DNA from: Strix aluco
Taxonomy: Eukaryota; Chordata; Aves; Strigiformes; Strigidae
Direction of reading: 5' to 3'
DNA length: 64,000 bases
NCBI RefSeq assembly: GCF_031877795.1
Contig: NC_133933.1
Coordinates: 67,410,003-67,474,002, forward strand
Positions 1 to 9,394 of the stretch are shown one piece after another (position 1 is the stretch's first letter; every line of letters starts with the position of its first letter). The position numbers and the translations under genes were made by a program. Below the pieces are notes generated by a model. It did not search any database and was not told the DNA's origin. It worked only from the letters and a program-made list of their open reading frames with translations.

Positions 1-309
1 AAATCACTGCTGAGAACCACAGATACTTCAAGCTGTACAGAGGGCTTGGTCACTTCAGACTCCTGTGTTTCTTTGTCTGTCCTCAGTCCCTCTGTCTATG
101 ACAGTATTTATAGTGTGCAGTCACATGCTGAGGAAACTTGGACAGTATAAAGGCACAAGAATAACTATAAATGAACCAAAAATGAGCACCCCGGCGTAGC
201 AACAATAAGAAAACCAGAAGGCTTTTGGAAAGCAGTGCATTTTATTCCCACATCTCATTCTGCAGTCTTCCGCTGATGCTATTAAAATACCTCAGCACGA
301 GGCAATATT
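1..309. other. Left flank beyond the putative SLC35D3 3'UTR
   Basis: I see no coding exon here. On the minus strand a further AATAAA (revcomp of TTTATT at 241-246) is followed by T/G-rich sequence, so it could be a more distal polyadenylation site of SLC35D3. In human 6q23 the next gene beyond SLC35D3 is IL20RA, in convergent orientation. I could not recognise any IL20RA coding sequence in these bases. Confidence 0.4.
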
Positions 310-320
310 TTTATTTTATT
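310..320 (-). terminator. Candidate distal poly(A) signal pair of SLC35D3
   Basis: Two overlapping AATAAA hexamers on the minus strand (320-315 and 315-310) with T/G-rich sequence downstream. The sequence before them has the AT-rich, stop-dense look of a vertebrate 3'UTR. Assignment to SLC35D3 is inferred from strand and from the absence of any other minus-strand gene in between. Confidence 0.35.
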
Positions 321-870
321 GTGCGACAGTCTCTTTTACTGAAAAAGTCGATTGCATTTGCCAAATTCCCGTTTTAATTTAGGGAATTTACAGGTATAAA
401 CAGAATACAATATAATCACATTTTGACTATACATGCAATTGTACAACATCTTTAACAGCAGCTTTTTTAAGTCAAAGCTGTTTGCATTTCCGCAAGTTTC
501 TACTAATACTTCAACAACAGTAAGCAGCAAAACATTGAACTCTCCCAAGAAAAAGTCCTGCAACAAGAGTCCAGGGGGAGAGCTTTCTACAGCACGTGCC
601 AAACAGAGTGTACGCTACAGGATCTAAGACTGGCATCCAGGTGGTAAAAAGATCCACATTTCTCGTGGACAGAAAACACTGAGCACAGTGAGGACAGATC
701 AGAAATGTGGGTTTCTCTTCAGCCATCTGTACAATTACAATGCAGTTCAGTATCGTAACGAGTTCAGTAATACAGCAACTATAAGTCATAGGCACAAACT
801 TCTTTAGTCTAGATGTATTTGAAAAACTAACAAAATCCCTTATAATAATTAGCCTATAAACAATTAGTGC

Positions 871-898
871 TTTTTTTTTTTTTTTTTTTTTTTTTTTT
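871..898. repeat. Poly-T tract (T28); poly-A on the transcript strand
   Basis: An uninterrupted run of 28 T on the plus strand. It would read as A28 in the middle of the putative SLC35D3 3'UTR. Confidence 0.9.
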
Positions 899-2166
899 GC
901 AAAAGATGCTGTATGGAGCTTGAGCAGAAAGTAAACGTATTTCGGCATATAGCCAGAATCTCTCAATATTCACAAGCTATACATAACGTGTGATGTACAG
1001 ATCTCCATGGACCATCCCCCAGCTCAGCAGCTACAGGCTTTTAGCCTCAATGTCTTCATAGCCGTCTCTTTCAAAATTCATGGGTGATGCCTGGTCACCC
1101 GACTTCTCCACTCAAAAAACATACTGTTGCACCCGATGCCTCTGCCTGCATTTATTGACAAGAATCTAAAGCTCTCCCAGAGATCAGTTTTGCAGATAGA
1201 CTCTGCTGGGTAAATTGCTCATTTTGGACTTCAGTGCTGAACACGCTGTGAGGCTAATGCTGCCTGCTTGGCTTGAGAAGGCATTGGGCTAGGCACTGCT
1301 TAATTAGGGCTGTGGGAATAACTGATTTTCAGTTCAGTGGCTTAATAACTAATAACAACAATAACAGCAACAACAATAAACAACATGGTTAATTTTTTCA
1401 GGAGATGGTAACAACTTGTTTCAGCCTGTGGTCAAGATGGCCCAGTGGCTGGGGCACCATTTTGGGATGGGGAAGGCTCAAAGTCAAATCTCTTCTCTGC
1501 CTGGTTCTAAGCAAAGGTTTGACCTAAGGATCCCCACCTACCGAAAGGGTATCCCCAGGCTAAGAAATACTCAAACACTTGTTTCCCCACTCTTTCCCAT
1601 TAAACTTATGGGGTACTAAATATTCAGTGGAGGCCCCCCTGGATGGCACGCTTCCCGCTTCCCACAGGAGTGCTGCAGCAGCCAGGGTGGAGAGACAGCC
1701 CTGCCCCTCGTAGCCCACAGGGACAGTCTGGGCACACAGGAGCAGCTTCCACCAAAGCCACGGGCATCTCGGTGCTGAGCGCACTGAGCATCCTGGCCCG
1801 CGAGCACTCGGCCGTTGGATCTGCCGGAGCACCCTGCAGCTCCCTGCCTGCCTGCCTGCGCTTTCTTCCACTGGACACTACAGCGCAGGGACAGTGAGGG
1901 CTGATGCACACGAAGCTGTGTCCCAAGACATGGCCAGGATGTAGCAAAACTGTCCTGCAAAAGCACCCCTGGGAACCCCAGAGAGATGGCATCCCCAATT
2001 CTGCTATCAGCCTGTACTTCTGAGAGAGGGAGATGAAGAGGACACCTAGGTTCCAGTCTAGGCTCTGATTCACCTGACTTTAGGGTACAAGGAGGGGATA
2101 GCACAAGGCACACACTTTCTCCCTAATTTTTTTATAGCCCTCCCAAGTCAAACATTTCCAAACTCT

Positions 2167-2172
2167 TTTATT
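2167..2172 (-). terminator. Candidate proximal poly(A) signal of SLC35D3
   Basis: AATAAA on the minus strand, about 0.8 kb past the SLC35D3 stop, followed within 30 bases by T/G-rich sequence. It competes with the distal candidates near 310-320. Confidence 0.35.
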
Positions 2173-2974
2173 TAGGTCAAGCTAGTATTCCCAATGCTAC
2201 ATGTAGTTAAAGCTCATTGGAAAACATCCTTCGTTTGCTAACCAAAGCTTCTCAAAAGTTCAGATCTGGTTCTGCTCTCATGTACACCACCGCAAGACAG
2301 AAGTATATCTACTGAAGACACAAACCACCCAATGTAAACCAGGTCCAAGGCCCAGCCTGGACACAGAATCAGGGAGAGTTTCAACTCTTCAGTTAAGAGG
2401 GCTATTCTACACCAATATAATTGAAGTGGCACAACCTCTAGCTCTGTTGCAATTGTATTAATGAGAGGAGCACATAAAAATACAGTTAACAGGAGCTTAT
2501 ATATTGTAGAAATATATTTATATAGAGTACCTATAATTGGACAGATACAGATACAGAAGCACATCGACAGAGCCTCCGAATGGTGTTAAAATCACAAGGC
2601 TCCAGACACAAGCTAAGCTACAGGCCACCGCTGTGTCACTGGCACTGCCGACTAACTCAATGGTACCGATGTCCCTCATAGCCCGGGCTGATGGGCAAGC
2701 ACCCCATGACTCCCCATTACCCGACTCTCTCTGCATCCACAGCAGAGGACTTGGCACCTTTAGCTGTGGTGGGTCTACGCTGATGTACTGAAAGCAGCTG
2801 AAAGCAAGCCCAAAGCATGAGCAAACTCGGACCTTTTGCTTTTTGACAATGAGGTAAAGTCATCCTACATGATTTGGATTTGTCAGCATTGATGTGGAAA
2901 TGTATGCTCTGTCTTTCCCCCTGTACAGAGAACCAGGTGTCTGTCCTCAAGCAATAGGTTTTCCAGCCTGCTTT

Positions 2975-3804
2975 TTAAGGGTTTGGTAGCTCTTCATTTT
3001 CTATCAAATAATCCTTCTTTATATAACTAGCACCCCTCACCAACCTCCATACTCCAAGATAGGCATCCTTCAGCGAGCTCCTGTTCACTTCTTGTGTGCC
3101 GGTGGCTTTTCCCTGGACCGTCGGTCCCTTGGCAGGTTTCTCAGTGCCGACCTTCTCTTCCTCTCCGCTCTGGCTGTCCCCGGTGGCTGATCCTTCCACT
3201 GCTACTTCCTCAGCCCCCTTCTCCTGGGAAATTGACTCCATCGCAAACAGTGCTTGGTCCCCAGCCTGCCTTTTCCCCTCCTCCTCTCTAGCTTCTTTCT
3301 CCAGGTCCTCGTAATTGCTCTGCCGTCTGGTCTCAATGTACTTGGCCACGCAGTAAATGACAGACCCCAAGGTGTTGACCACAACACCGGCTATAAATAA
3401 CTTTGTGGGCTCCACATCATTGAATGCCACCATGCCCACCGTGATGGTTGCTATGCTCTTCACCACCCCTACGAAGCTGGTGGTCACAGCCGAGTTAATG
3501 TAAGTGCAGTGAAGGGTGGTAAAGTTCATGGCACAGCTAATCAGGACACAGGCGATAAAGATGCATACCATGGCAGGGTCCTTCCACCCTGGGAAGGACC
3601 AGACGTTGATGGAATCCATGCTGGCAAAGGAGCAGATAATGAGAAAAGGGGTGGCCGAAACAGCGATGGCGTACTGAGCTGTCAGGGGTCCATATTCACT
3701 ATCTACGCTGGTCTTCTGAATGAGCACCAGGTAGGCAGCGTGTATCAGTACGGCCAGCACGCCTGTCACGTAGCCCATAGCATCCCCGGTCAGGTCACCA
3801 GCTC
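2975..3804 (-). CDS. SLC35D3: SLC35D3 coding exon 2
   Basis: Codes residues 146-421 and the stop. It begins after a CAG acceptor with GAGDLTGDAMGYVTGVLAVL, a transmembrane segment, and continues through TYINSAVTTSFVGVVKSIA and FIAGVVVNTLGSVIYCVAKY. It then enters the cytosolic tail, where a Glu-rich, Gly/Thr-rich linker separates the membrane domain from the conserved C-terminus. The open frame continues upstream of the acceptor, but that part is intron and resembles no family member. Confidence 0.96.
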
Positions 3805-5419
3805 CTGTCGGGAGGGTCACAGAAAGAAACAAGCACGGTTTTTGCACGTGAGACAGAAAGAGAGCACCGGTTTGGGCTGGGCAGATACTTAGGAAATAGG
3901 CACCAGCGCACTTTCCGTAACTCCTAGGATTTGTCATGCTTGTCCCAAGGCTGGACACACTTCCCTCCCCACAGATATTTCTTCTTGGTTTTTTCTTCAT
4001 GCTGCCCCTAAATCCTGCAGCCTCAATCTGATTGCATTCGCCCTTTTGTGAAGACACTACAGGAGCTTTGCAGCTGAAAGCACGCATGCACACAGCAGCT
4101 CTGGGCATCCCCTTGCCAGCGCGGGCACATGTCAGCTCTGGCCGGCCGGGCTGCGTGCCCTCCAGCCCCCCGGCCCTCCTTCTGCCCTCCTGCTCCCCCC
4201 AACAAGGCCAAGTCGTGTGGGGTCCCTGCAGCGAGAGCCTCCCTGCTGAGCCCCCTGTCAGGCTCCATTGCAGAATAAGCTACTCACCACCCGTGCTCTG
4301 TTCCCTTGGGCAGCCCCCAACCCAGGACTGTTGCCGGGCCGTGCAGAGCCAGCTTTGCCTCCCATCCCACCTACATCTTGGCTGGAAATGAAGACAGGTA
4401 TGGCCCCTGGCCCCATAGGGATGCAGCTGACCCCAAAACTTGCACCTCCCCCTGTAAGATTGCACCTACCCCAGTTGGGCTACAGTTGCCCCCATGGGGT
4501 TGCAGTTGCCCCCAGAAGATTAAAACCAACCCTGTAAGGTTTCACCCACCCCCCCTAAGACCACACCTCCCCCCATAGCGTTGCACCTTCCCTAACAGGG
4601 TTTCAATAAGGTTGCGCCCACTCCCATAAACCGGCGCCTACTTCCATAGGTTTGCACCGACCCCTATAGCGCTGCCCCGACCCCCGTACGGTTACACTGA
4701 GCCCTCTGAGCCTGGACCTGCCCCAGCGGGGCTGCAGCCACCCCGCAAGGTCGCACGCAGCTGCCCCCCCCCCCGCCCCGAGGTTACACTCTCCCCGTAT
4801 CCTCGCACCTTTCCCCCCCACGGGCTGCCGCTGCCCGCTCCGTCCCGCCGCGAAGCCCAGCCGGCGCGGCGGGCGCTGCCGGGGCAGAGAGGCGGCGCCG
4901 CCGTCGGGGCGTCCCGCGGGGCGGCCGCCCGCCCCGCCCCGCTCCGTCCCGTCCCGTCCCGTCCCGTCCCGCCCCGCACTCACCGGCCAGCGCGGCACCG
5001 CAGGTGGTGATAAGGACGGCGACGAGGACGCCGGGCGAGGGCATGCCGTCGCGGAGCACCAGGGCGCCGGTGAGGAGGGTGACGAGGGGCAGGCAGCGCT
5101 TGAAGACGACGTACATGGGGAGGCTGAGGCCGCGCAGCGACCAGAGGGTGAGGGTGGACTGCAGCGTGGCCAGGGCGGCCACGGCGGCGAAGGGGCGCGC
5201 CAGGCGGGGCCCGAAGGGCGGCAGCGCCGCCAGCCCCCGCCGCCGCAGCGCCTCCAGCCCCAGCGCCGCCGCCGCGCTGCTGAGGCACTGCAGCAGCGTC
5301 AGGAAGGCGAAGTGGTAGCGGGCCAGCAGGAACTTCAGCAGGATGTTCAGCGAGCCCGAGCACAGCCCGTGCGCCACCGCCACCGCGACGCCCCGCGCCC
5401 GGCCCCGCCACCGGCACAT
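2975..5419 (-). CDS. SLC35D3: SLC35D3, solute carrier family 35 member D3 (two exons)
   Basis: Orphan member of the drug/metabolite (nucleotide-sugar) transporter superfamily, a multipass endomembrane protein. Known work links SLC35D3 to platelet dense-granule formation and to dopamine D1 receptor trafficking in striatal neurons. The CDS joins 5419-4984 (436 nt) to 3804-2975 (830 nt) and gives 421 aa; the human protein is about 416 aa. The donor is GTGAGT-type and the acceptor is CAG, with the Gly146 codon split across the junction. Exon 1 holds the conserved SLSLPMYVVFKRCLPL-type core. Exon 2 carries GDLTGD, a GPLTAQY segment and helices ending near TRRQSNYEDLE. Then comes a poorly conserved acidic tail of about 80 residues and a conserved terminus (389-421) ending ENEELPNP. 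The start (ATG 5419-5417, A at -3) was chosen because it aligns with the family N-terminus. The open frame upstream of it is GC-rich non-coding DNA. I am very sure of the identity. Confidence 0.95.
4396..4813. repeat. Degenerate ~20-bp minisatellite in SLC35D3 intron
   Basis: About 18 imperfect units with a period near 20 bases. The plus-strand consensus is roughly CCCCCATAGGGTTGCACCNA. Clear units begin at about 4411 (CCCCATAGGGATGCAGC), 4490 (CCCCATGGGGTTGCAG), 4571 (CCCCATAGCGTTGCACC), 4661 (CCCCTATAGCGCTGCCCC) and 4680 (CCCCCGTACGGTTACAC). Units differ by substitutions and small indels, and unit boundaries are approximate. Confidence 0.8.
4946..4970 (-). repeat. (GGGAC)5 array, G-quadruplex motif beside the SLC35D3 donor
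   Basis: Five exact GTCCC units on plus read as five GGGAC units on the transcript strand, beginning 13 bases into the intron. Five G3 runs with 2-base loops satisfy the canonical G-quadruplex pattern. Confidence 0.9.
4984..5419 (-). CDS. SLC35D3: SLC35D3 coding exon 1
   Basis: Codes residues 1-145 plus the first base of codon 146. It starts MCRWRGRARG and contains the first transmembrane helices (SLNILLKFLLARYHF, then a Leu/Ala-rich second helix) and the family core LRGLSLPMYVVFKRCLPLV. It ends GAALA before the donor GTGAGTG at 4983. It lies in the CpG island, and codon use is extremely GC-biased compared with exon 2. Confidence 0.94.
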
Positions 5420-6180
5420 CCTCCCGCCCGCGGCGCCGCCGCCGGGCCCGCGGCTCCGCCGGCCACCCGCCCGGCCACCAGCCCACCCGGCCACCCGCCA
5501 CGGCGGCGGCGGCGGCGGGGGGGGACGGCGACGGGCGGAGGCAGGGGGCGGGCGGAGGCAGGACGCGCTCCCGGCAGGGCGGCCGCCGCCCCCGACGTGT
5601 CCCCCCCGGCGCCGCCCCCGTCGTGTCCCCCCTCCTCCGCCCCCGACGTGTGCTCCCCGCGCCCCCGCCCCTCCTGTCCCCTCCCCGCTGCGTCCCCCCG
5701 CCGTCCCCGGTGTCCCTCTGCCGCCGCTTGCGGGGTGTGTCACCGTCGTGTCCCCCCCCCGCCGTCCCCGGTGTCCCCCGGAGCACGCCCCGGCTCCGCG
5801 GGAGCAGGGGGGCCGCGCACCGCCGTGCTTGCAGCCCGGGGGATGGATAGACGCGGGGCGCTCGCAGCATGGCGGAGGAGCGCGACCGCCCCGAAAATAA
5901 CGGGGGGGACCCGTAGGAAACCCCACACGTCTACCGGAGCGGGGAGGTCGGTGCAAGCCCGCCCCCCGCCAAGCAGGGCGGTACCGCTTTTCTCTCCCCA
6001 AAAGCCGTACGGCCTCCCAGGAAGAAGCATCCATCGAGCCTACCGGGGGCATCCCTCCTGCAGCCCCTCGCTTCCCCGCGTCGGGGTCCCGGCCGCCCCC
6101 CGGCTCGTGCTCCCGCTGGCCCAAGGGAGCCCCTGCTCGGGCGGGGAAGGGCGGAGAGATGGGTCCCGCTGCTAGGAAAG

Positions 6181-8860
6181 CAGGGAGGACCTGATCCTAG
6201 CAGGGCGGCTTTCTTTGGAAAGTCACTAAAAATTGGTAACCACACAGAGTCTTCGAAAATGATGTTTTAAAGCCTGGTGAAGTTTAAACAACCTAATCCC
6301 TTCTCTCGACTTGCCACGCAAAGGTTGTAACAGGAGACTGCAACAGATCACCGTGACTCTAAGGAACAGCAAAAGCAGTTCTCCAACAGCCAGTCCTCAA
6401 CCCTGCAGTGTCAGGCAACATAAGGGAATGAAAAACTGTACTTTTATTTGGAGCTGCCTTATGATCTTCAGCCTTCTTCTAACATCACAGGTGTAAGGTC
6501 TCTCTCATTAGCAGTGAGACTACCTTTCACCCATCAATATGAGATTAGAAAAATTATTCCTTTTTTAAACAAAATCAGCCTTCCCCCTCTCCACAGGAAC
6601 GGTATTAGAAAGAACCAGCTTGGGGGCAAACGGCACACTTGACACCTGAAGTTTGTTTTTGGAAGACTTAGCATAAAAAGAGCGGAACGGATCCTGGCAA
6701 GGATTGCCAGTTCTGGTGGGCTTGTACGGAATGCAGCACAAGCACAGCACGCATTTTGGCGGTATGAAAAAGGCACAACTATTTTCTGTGAGATTTCTGC
6801 CGAAAAATGTTACATTTCAGTCTTGGTTCAGTTCACAGACCTCACTAGACATGCCCAGCTTCCAAAGCCAGCTATACTTCTTGCCAGTCAGTACGCTGGA
6901 AACTCTGAACAGCGTGGTGTCAGGGTGAGACCTGTAGCAACCGCAGGGAGGGGATGCTGATGCCAACAGCTCCCAACGAGAGCAGAGCAGGCGTTAGGAC
7001 TGCCAGGCAGGCCAGCAAGCATGCACGAAATGATCATGCTAGTATGGAGGAGTGGCAGGAAAAACACACCGGACCCACAGCATTGGGCCCTTCATCTGAA
7101 CCAAGAGAAGCCGTGTATGCTCAGGATTATTGCTGGGTCCAGTAAGGGGCTCTCGGTGATCACGGGGATCAGTCGCACCAAAGAGGATGCGTTACAAGTT
7201 TCCTGGGTTACAGCTTGCTGTGGAGCTGGTACAGAGAGGGGAAGGAGACAGGGCAAGGCTTATAAAATAAAACAACAGAAGTACACATTAAGGTATGAGT
7301 GAAGATTAAAATTGCTAATGAGGGAAAGGAAACCATAGGTACTGTTGAAATTAAACAACAGAGGTAAACCCCAAGAGAAATAATGTTCTCTAAGAAAAAA
7401 CTAAAGGAACTTCTTTTTTTCAGCCTTTGGGGTAAACATGAGTGGAGACAGAAGCGATGTTTGGAAATCTAACCTGCAGTCTGCTTCCAGAAGCCCGGAG
7501 CTGAGTGCGAGTCCACCCTGCACTTCAATGCTGTCAGCTGGGCTTGTGCAGGGCACCAGCAGCCGCTCTTAACTGCCTGTGACTGATGCAGACAGAGCAG
7601 TGCTTCCTTCTACTTTTTGACACGTGTTCCTGGATAAATATTCTTTCTCACCAGAGGCTCTTTCCAGCTTGCCTGCCTTTTATTTTCCAATCTTCAATTT
7701 ATTCTTTTTTTAAAGCTGCTGTTCTCACTCCCTCTTTCTTGCCTGGTATTTTCTCACCTTCCTTCCTTTCCCCATTCCCATTCCAGAGCCTGACATTGAT
7801 GCAAGAACAACACTGACTTTGTGAGGACCACTGCAATACTCACCTGACTCAAAACTGCAGCCTTTCTTTTCCTCCACATCTTTTCTTCATCTTTACAGAA
7901 ATCTTTATGATTGTCCTGATGTCTATCATTTTAAATTGGATTTTTCCCTTTTAAGAGTTCCCTAATTATTTTCCACAACAGTTTATTTTCCATTTTGTTC
8001 TCTCTGGTTCTTACCAAGGCAGTTGAATATTCATCTCCTTTTTACATGCAAATCTTCAGTTTTAATAATATTTGAGTACTTACATTTCTATTGATTAAAA
8101 ACTCCACTGATTGAATTATTAAAACACTGGGGGGAAAAAAATCCAGGACTGTGTATGCCTCCTTTTAAAAGGTGAGAGTAATACTTATCTGAATTTCTCA
8201 TGTTACCTCAGTCACAAAAGCCATGGATGCAATCAGGATGCTTGGAAGTTTAATCTTTGCTAACTCAGGGTGGGAAGAAAGCATGGACCGAAACCCAGGA
8301 GTTTTTAGGCAAAATGACGTATCAGTTGTCCCCTCCCTGGTGTCATGGGGCACTCCACCTCGGGGGCCTTCACCCACTTCAGCAGCTGCACTGCAGCATA
8401 AAATGTAAACTCACAGTGAAGTGGCCTGAAATATTAAGGCATATAAAGGTTGAAACTCTCATTTAAACTTACCAGAGATCACGTCTGGCTTCAAACCCCA
8501 CTGAAGAACTGTGCCAATGCATTTACACCAGCCTCCATTTGGACTCATCCCAAGCCCACACACAGCACAATTTAAAGAAACATGTGGATTACTGTGACAG
8601 TGTTTGTGCATGGGAGAAAAAAAAGCTCTTTCAGCCAAATAAGTGCAGATGGAAAAAAATGTAATTGTGCTTTCTGGAAATACTGTAGTAATTGGGACTC
8701 CACTTAAGCGTAACCTCTGGAAGAAACAATTTGGTCCCCTCACCAGTGAAATTATCACTAGGGAAGCAAGTCTCTGACACTGCAGTGGATCAGGCTGCAA
8801 GTCTGCATCGAGGGCTGAACACTTCCCTGATTGAAACAGAAAAACAAGCATATTGGATAA
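6181..8860. other. Gene-free spacer upstream of SLC35D3
   Basis: AT-rich intergenic sequence between the SLC35D3 CpG island and the first CR1 fragment. No exon-like ORF with plausible splice sites or family resemblance is present. A pyrimidine-rich stretch lies at about 7600-7800. Confidence 0.7.
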
Positions 8861-8865
8861 AAATT

Positions 8866-9394
8866 TGAATAGAACAGAACAGTTTGAAGTTCAGTTGGAA
8901 GGGACCTACAATGATCATCCCAACTGCCTGACCAATTCAGGGCTGACCAAAAGTTAAAGCGTGTTACCAAGGGCATTGTCCAAATGCCTCTTAAACACTG
9001 ACAGGCTTTGGGGCATGAGCCACCTCTTTAGGAAGCCTGTTGACCACCCTCTCGGTAAAAAAACTTCCTAATGTTCAGTCTAAACCTCCCCTGACAGACA
9101 CAGCTTTGAGCCATTCCCACATGTCCTATCACTGGATCCCAGGGAGAAGAGATCATCTCCCTCTCCACGTCCCCTCCTCAGGAAGCTGTAGAGAGCAATG
9201 AGGTCACCCCTCAGCCTCCTTCTCTCCAAACTAGACAAGCCCAGAGTCCTCAACCACTCCTCACAGGACATTCCTTCCAGCCCCTTCACCAGCTCTATTG
9301 CCCTCCTCTGGAGGCATTCAAGGACCTTCACATCCTTCTTAAATTGTGGGACCCAGAACTGCACACAGTACTCAAGGTGAGGCCACACCAATGC
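8866..9394 (-). mobile_element. CR1 LINE 3' fragment (minus strand)
   Basis: Read on minus, the segment translates to the CR1 ORF2 C-terminal region: LEYCVQFW, then [14 protein letters not shown], then [17 protein letters not shown]. It is followed by the typical CR1 3'UTR, with GGTCCCTTCCAAC-like sequence at its end near 8890. It is 5'-truncated near 9394 and carries stops and frameshifts, so it is an inactive copy. Confidence 0.9.

Larger units (their letters stand above)
310..2974 (-). other. SLC35D3: Putative SLC35D3 3'UTR
   Basis: This AT-rich stretch lies directly downstream of the SLC35D3 stop and has no exon-like ORF. It holds several possible polyadenylation signals on the minus strand: AATAAA at 2172-2167 (about 0.8 kb after the stop) and overlapping AATAAA copies at 320-310 (about 2.65 kb after the stop), each followed by T/G-rich sequence. 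Either end is possible. A 28-base A tract (871-898 read on minus) and a GC-rich patch at 1640-1880 lie inside. The extent of the UTR is inferred, since no transcript data are available here. Confidence 0.45.
3805..4983 (-). other. SLC35D3: SLC35D3 intron 1
   Basis: A 1179-base intron with a GT donor and CAG acceptor. The donor-proximal 600 bases are GC-rich and made largely of a degenerate 20-bp tandem repeat and a GGGAC array (listed separately). The rest has no recognisable element. Confidence 0.9.
4600..6180. promoter_or_regulatory. CpG island and promoter region of SLC35D3
   Basis: Very GC- and CpG-rich block covering the SLC35D3 donor side, exon 1 and about 750 bases upstream, with an abrupt return to AT-rich sequence after about 6180. 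I see no clear TATA box at a credible distance upstream of the ATG. The upstream part carries several CGACGTGTCCCC-like units (5593, 5619, 5644, 5744). Long open frames on both strands here are a composition effect. Confidence 0.85.

Noticed and set aside
511-966. 151-codon minus ORF with a poly-Lys run
   Set aside because: The Lys run is the A28 tract, the rest resembles nothing known, and the texture is 3'UTR-like.
1616-2113. 165-codon minus ORF in a GC-richer patch
   Set aside because: No domain, no conserved blocks, and overlapping open frames on both strands. It lies in the probable SLC35D3 3'UTR.
4784-6124. 446-codon minus ORF that includes SLC35D3 exon 1 with a long N-terminal extension
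   Set aside because: Only the part from 5419 to 4984 resembles the family. The rest is Gly/Arg-rich translation of GC-rich promoter and intron DNA.
5312-6175. 287-codon plus-strand ORF opposite SLC35D3
   Set aside because: Pro/Arg/Ala-rich composition typical of antisense CpG-island frames, with no recognisable domain and no splice or poly(A) context.
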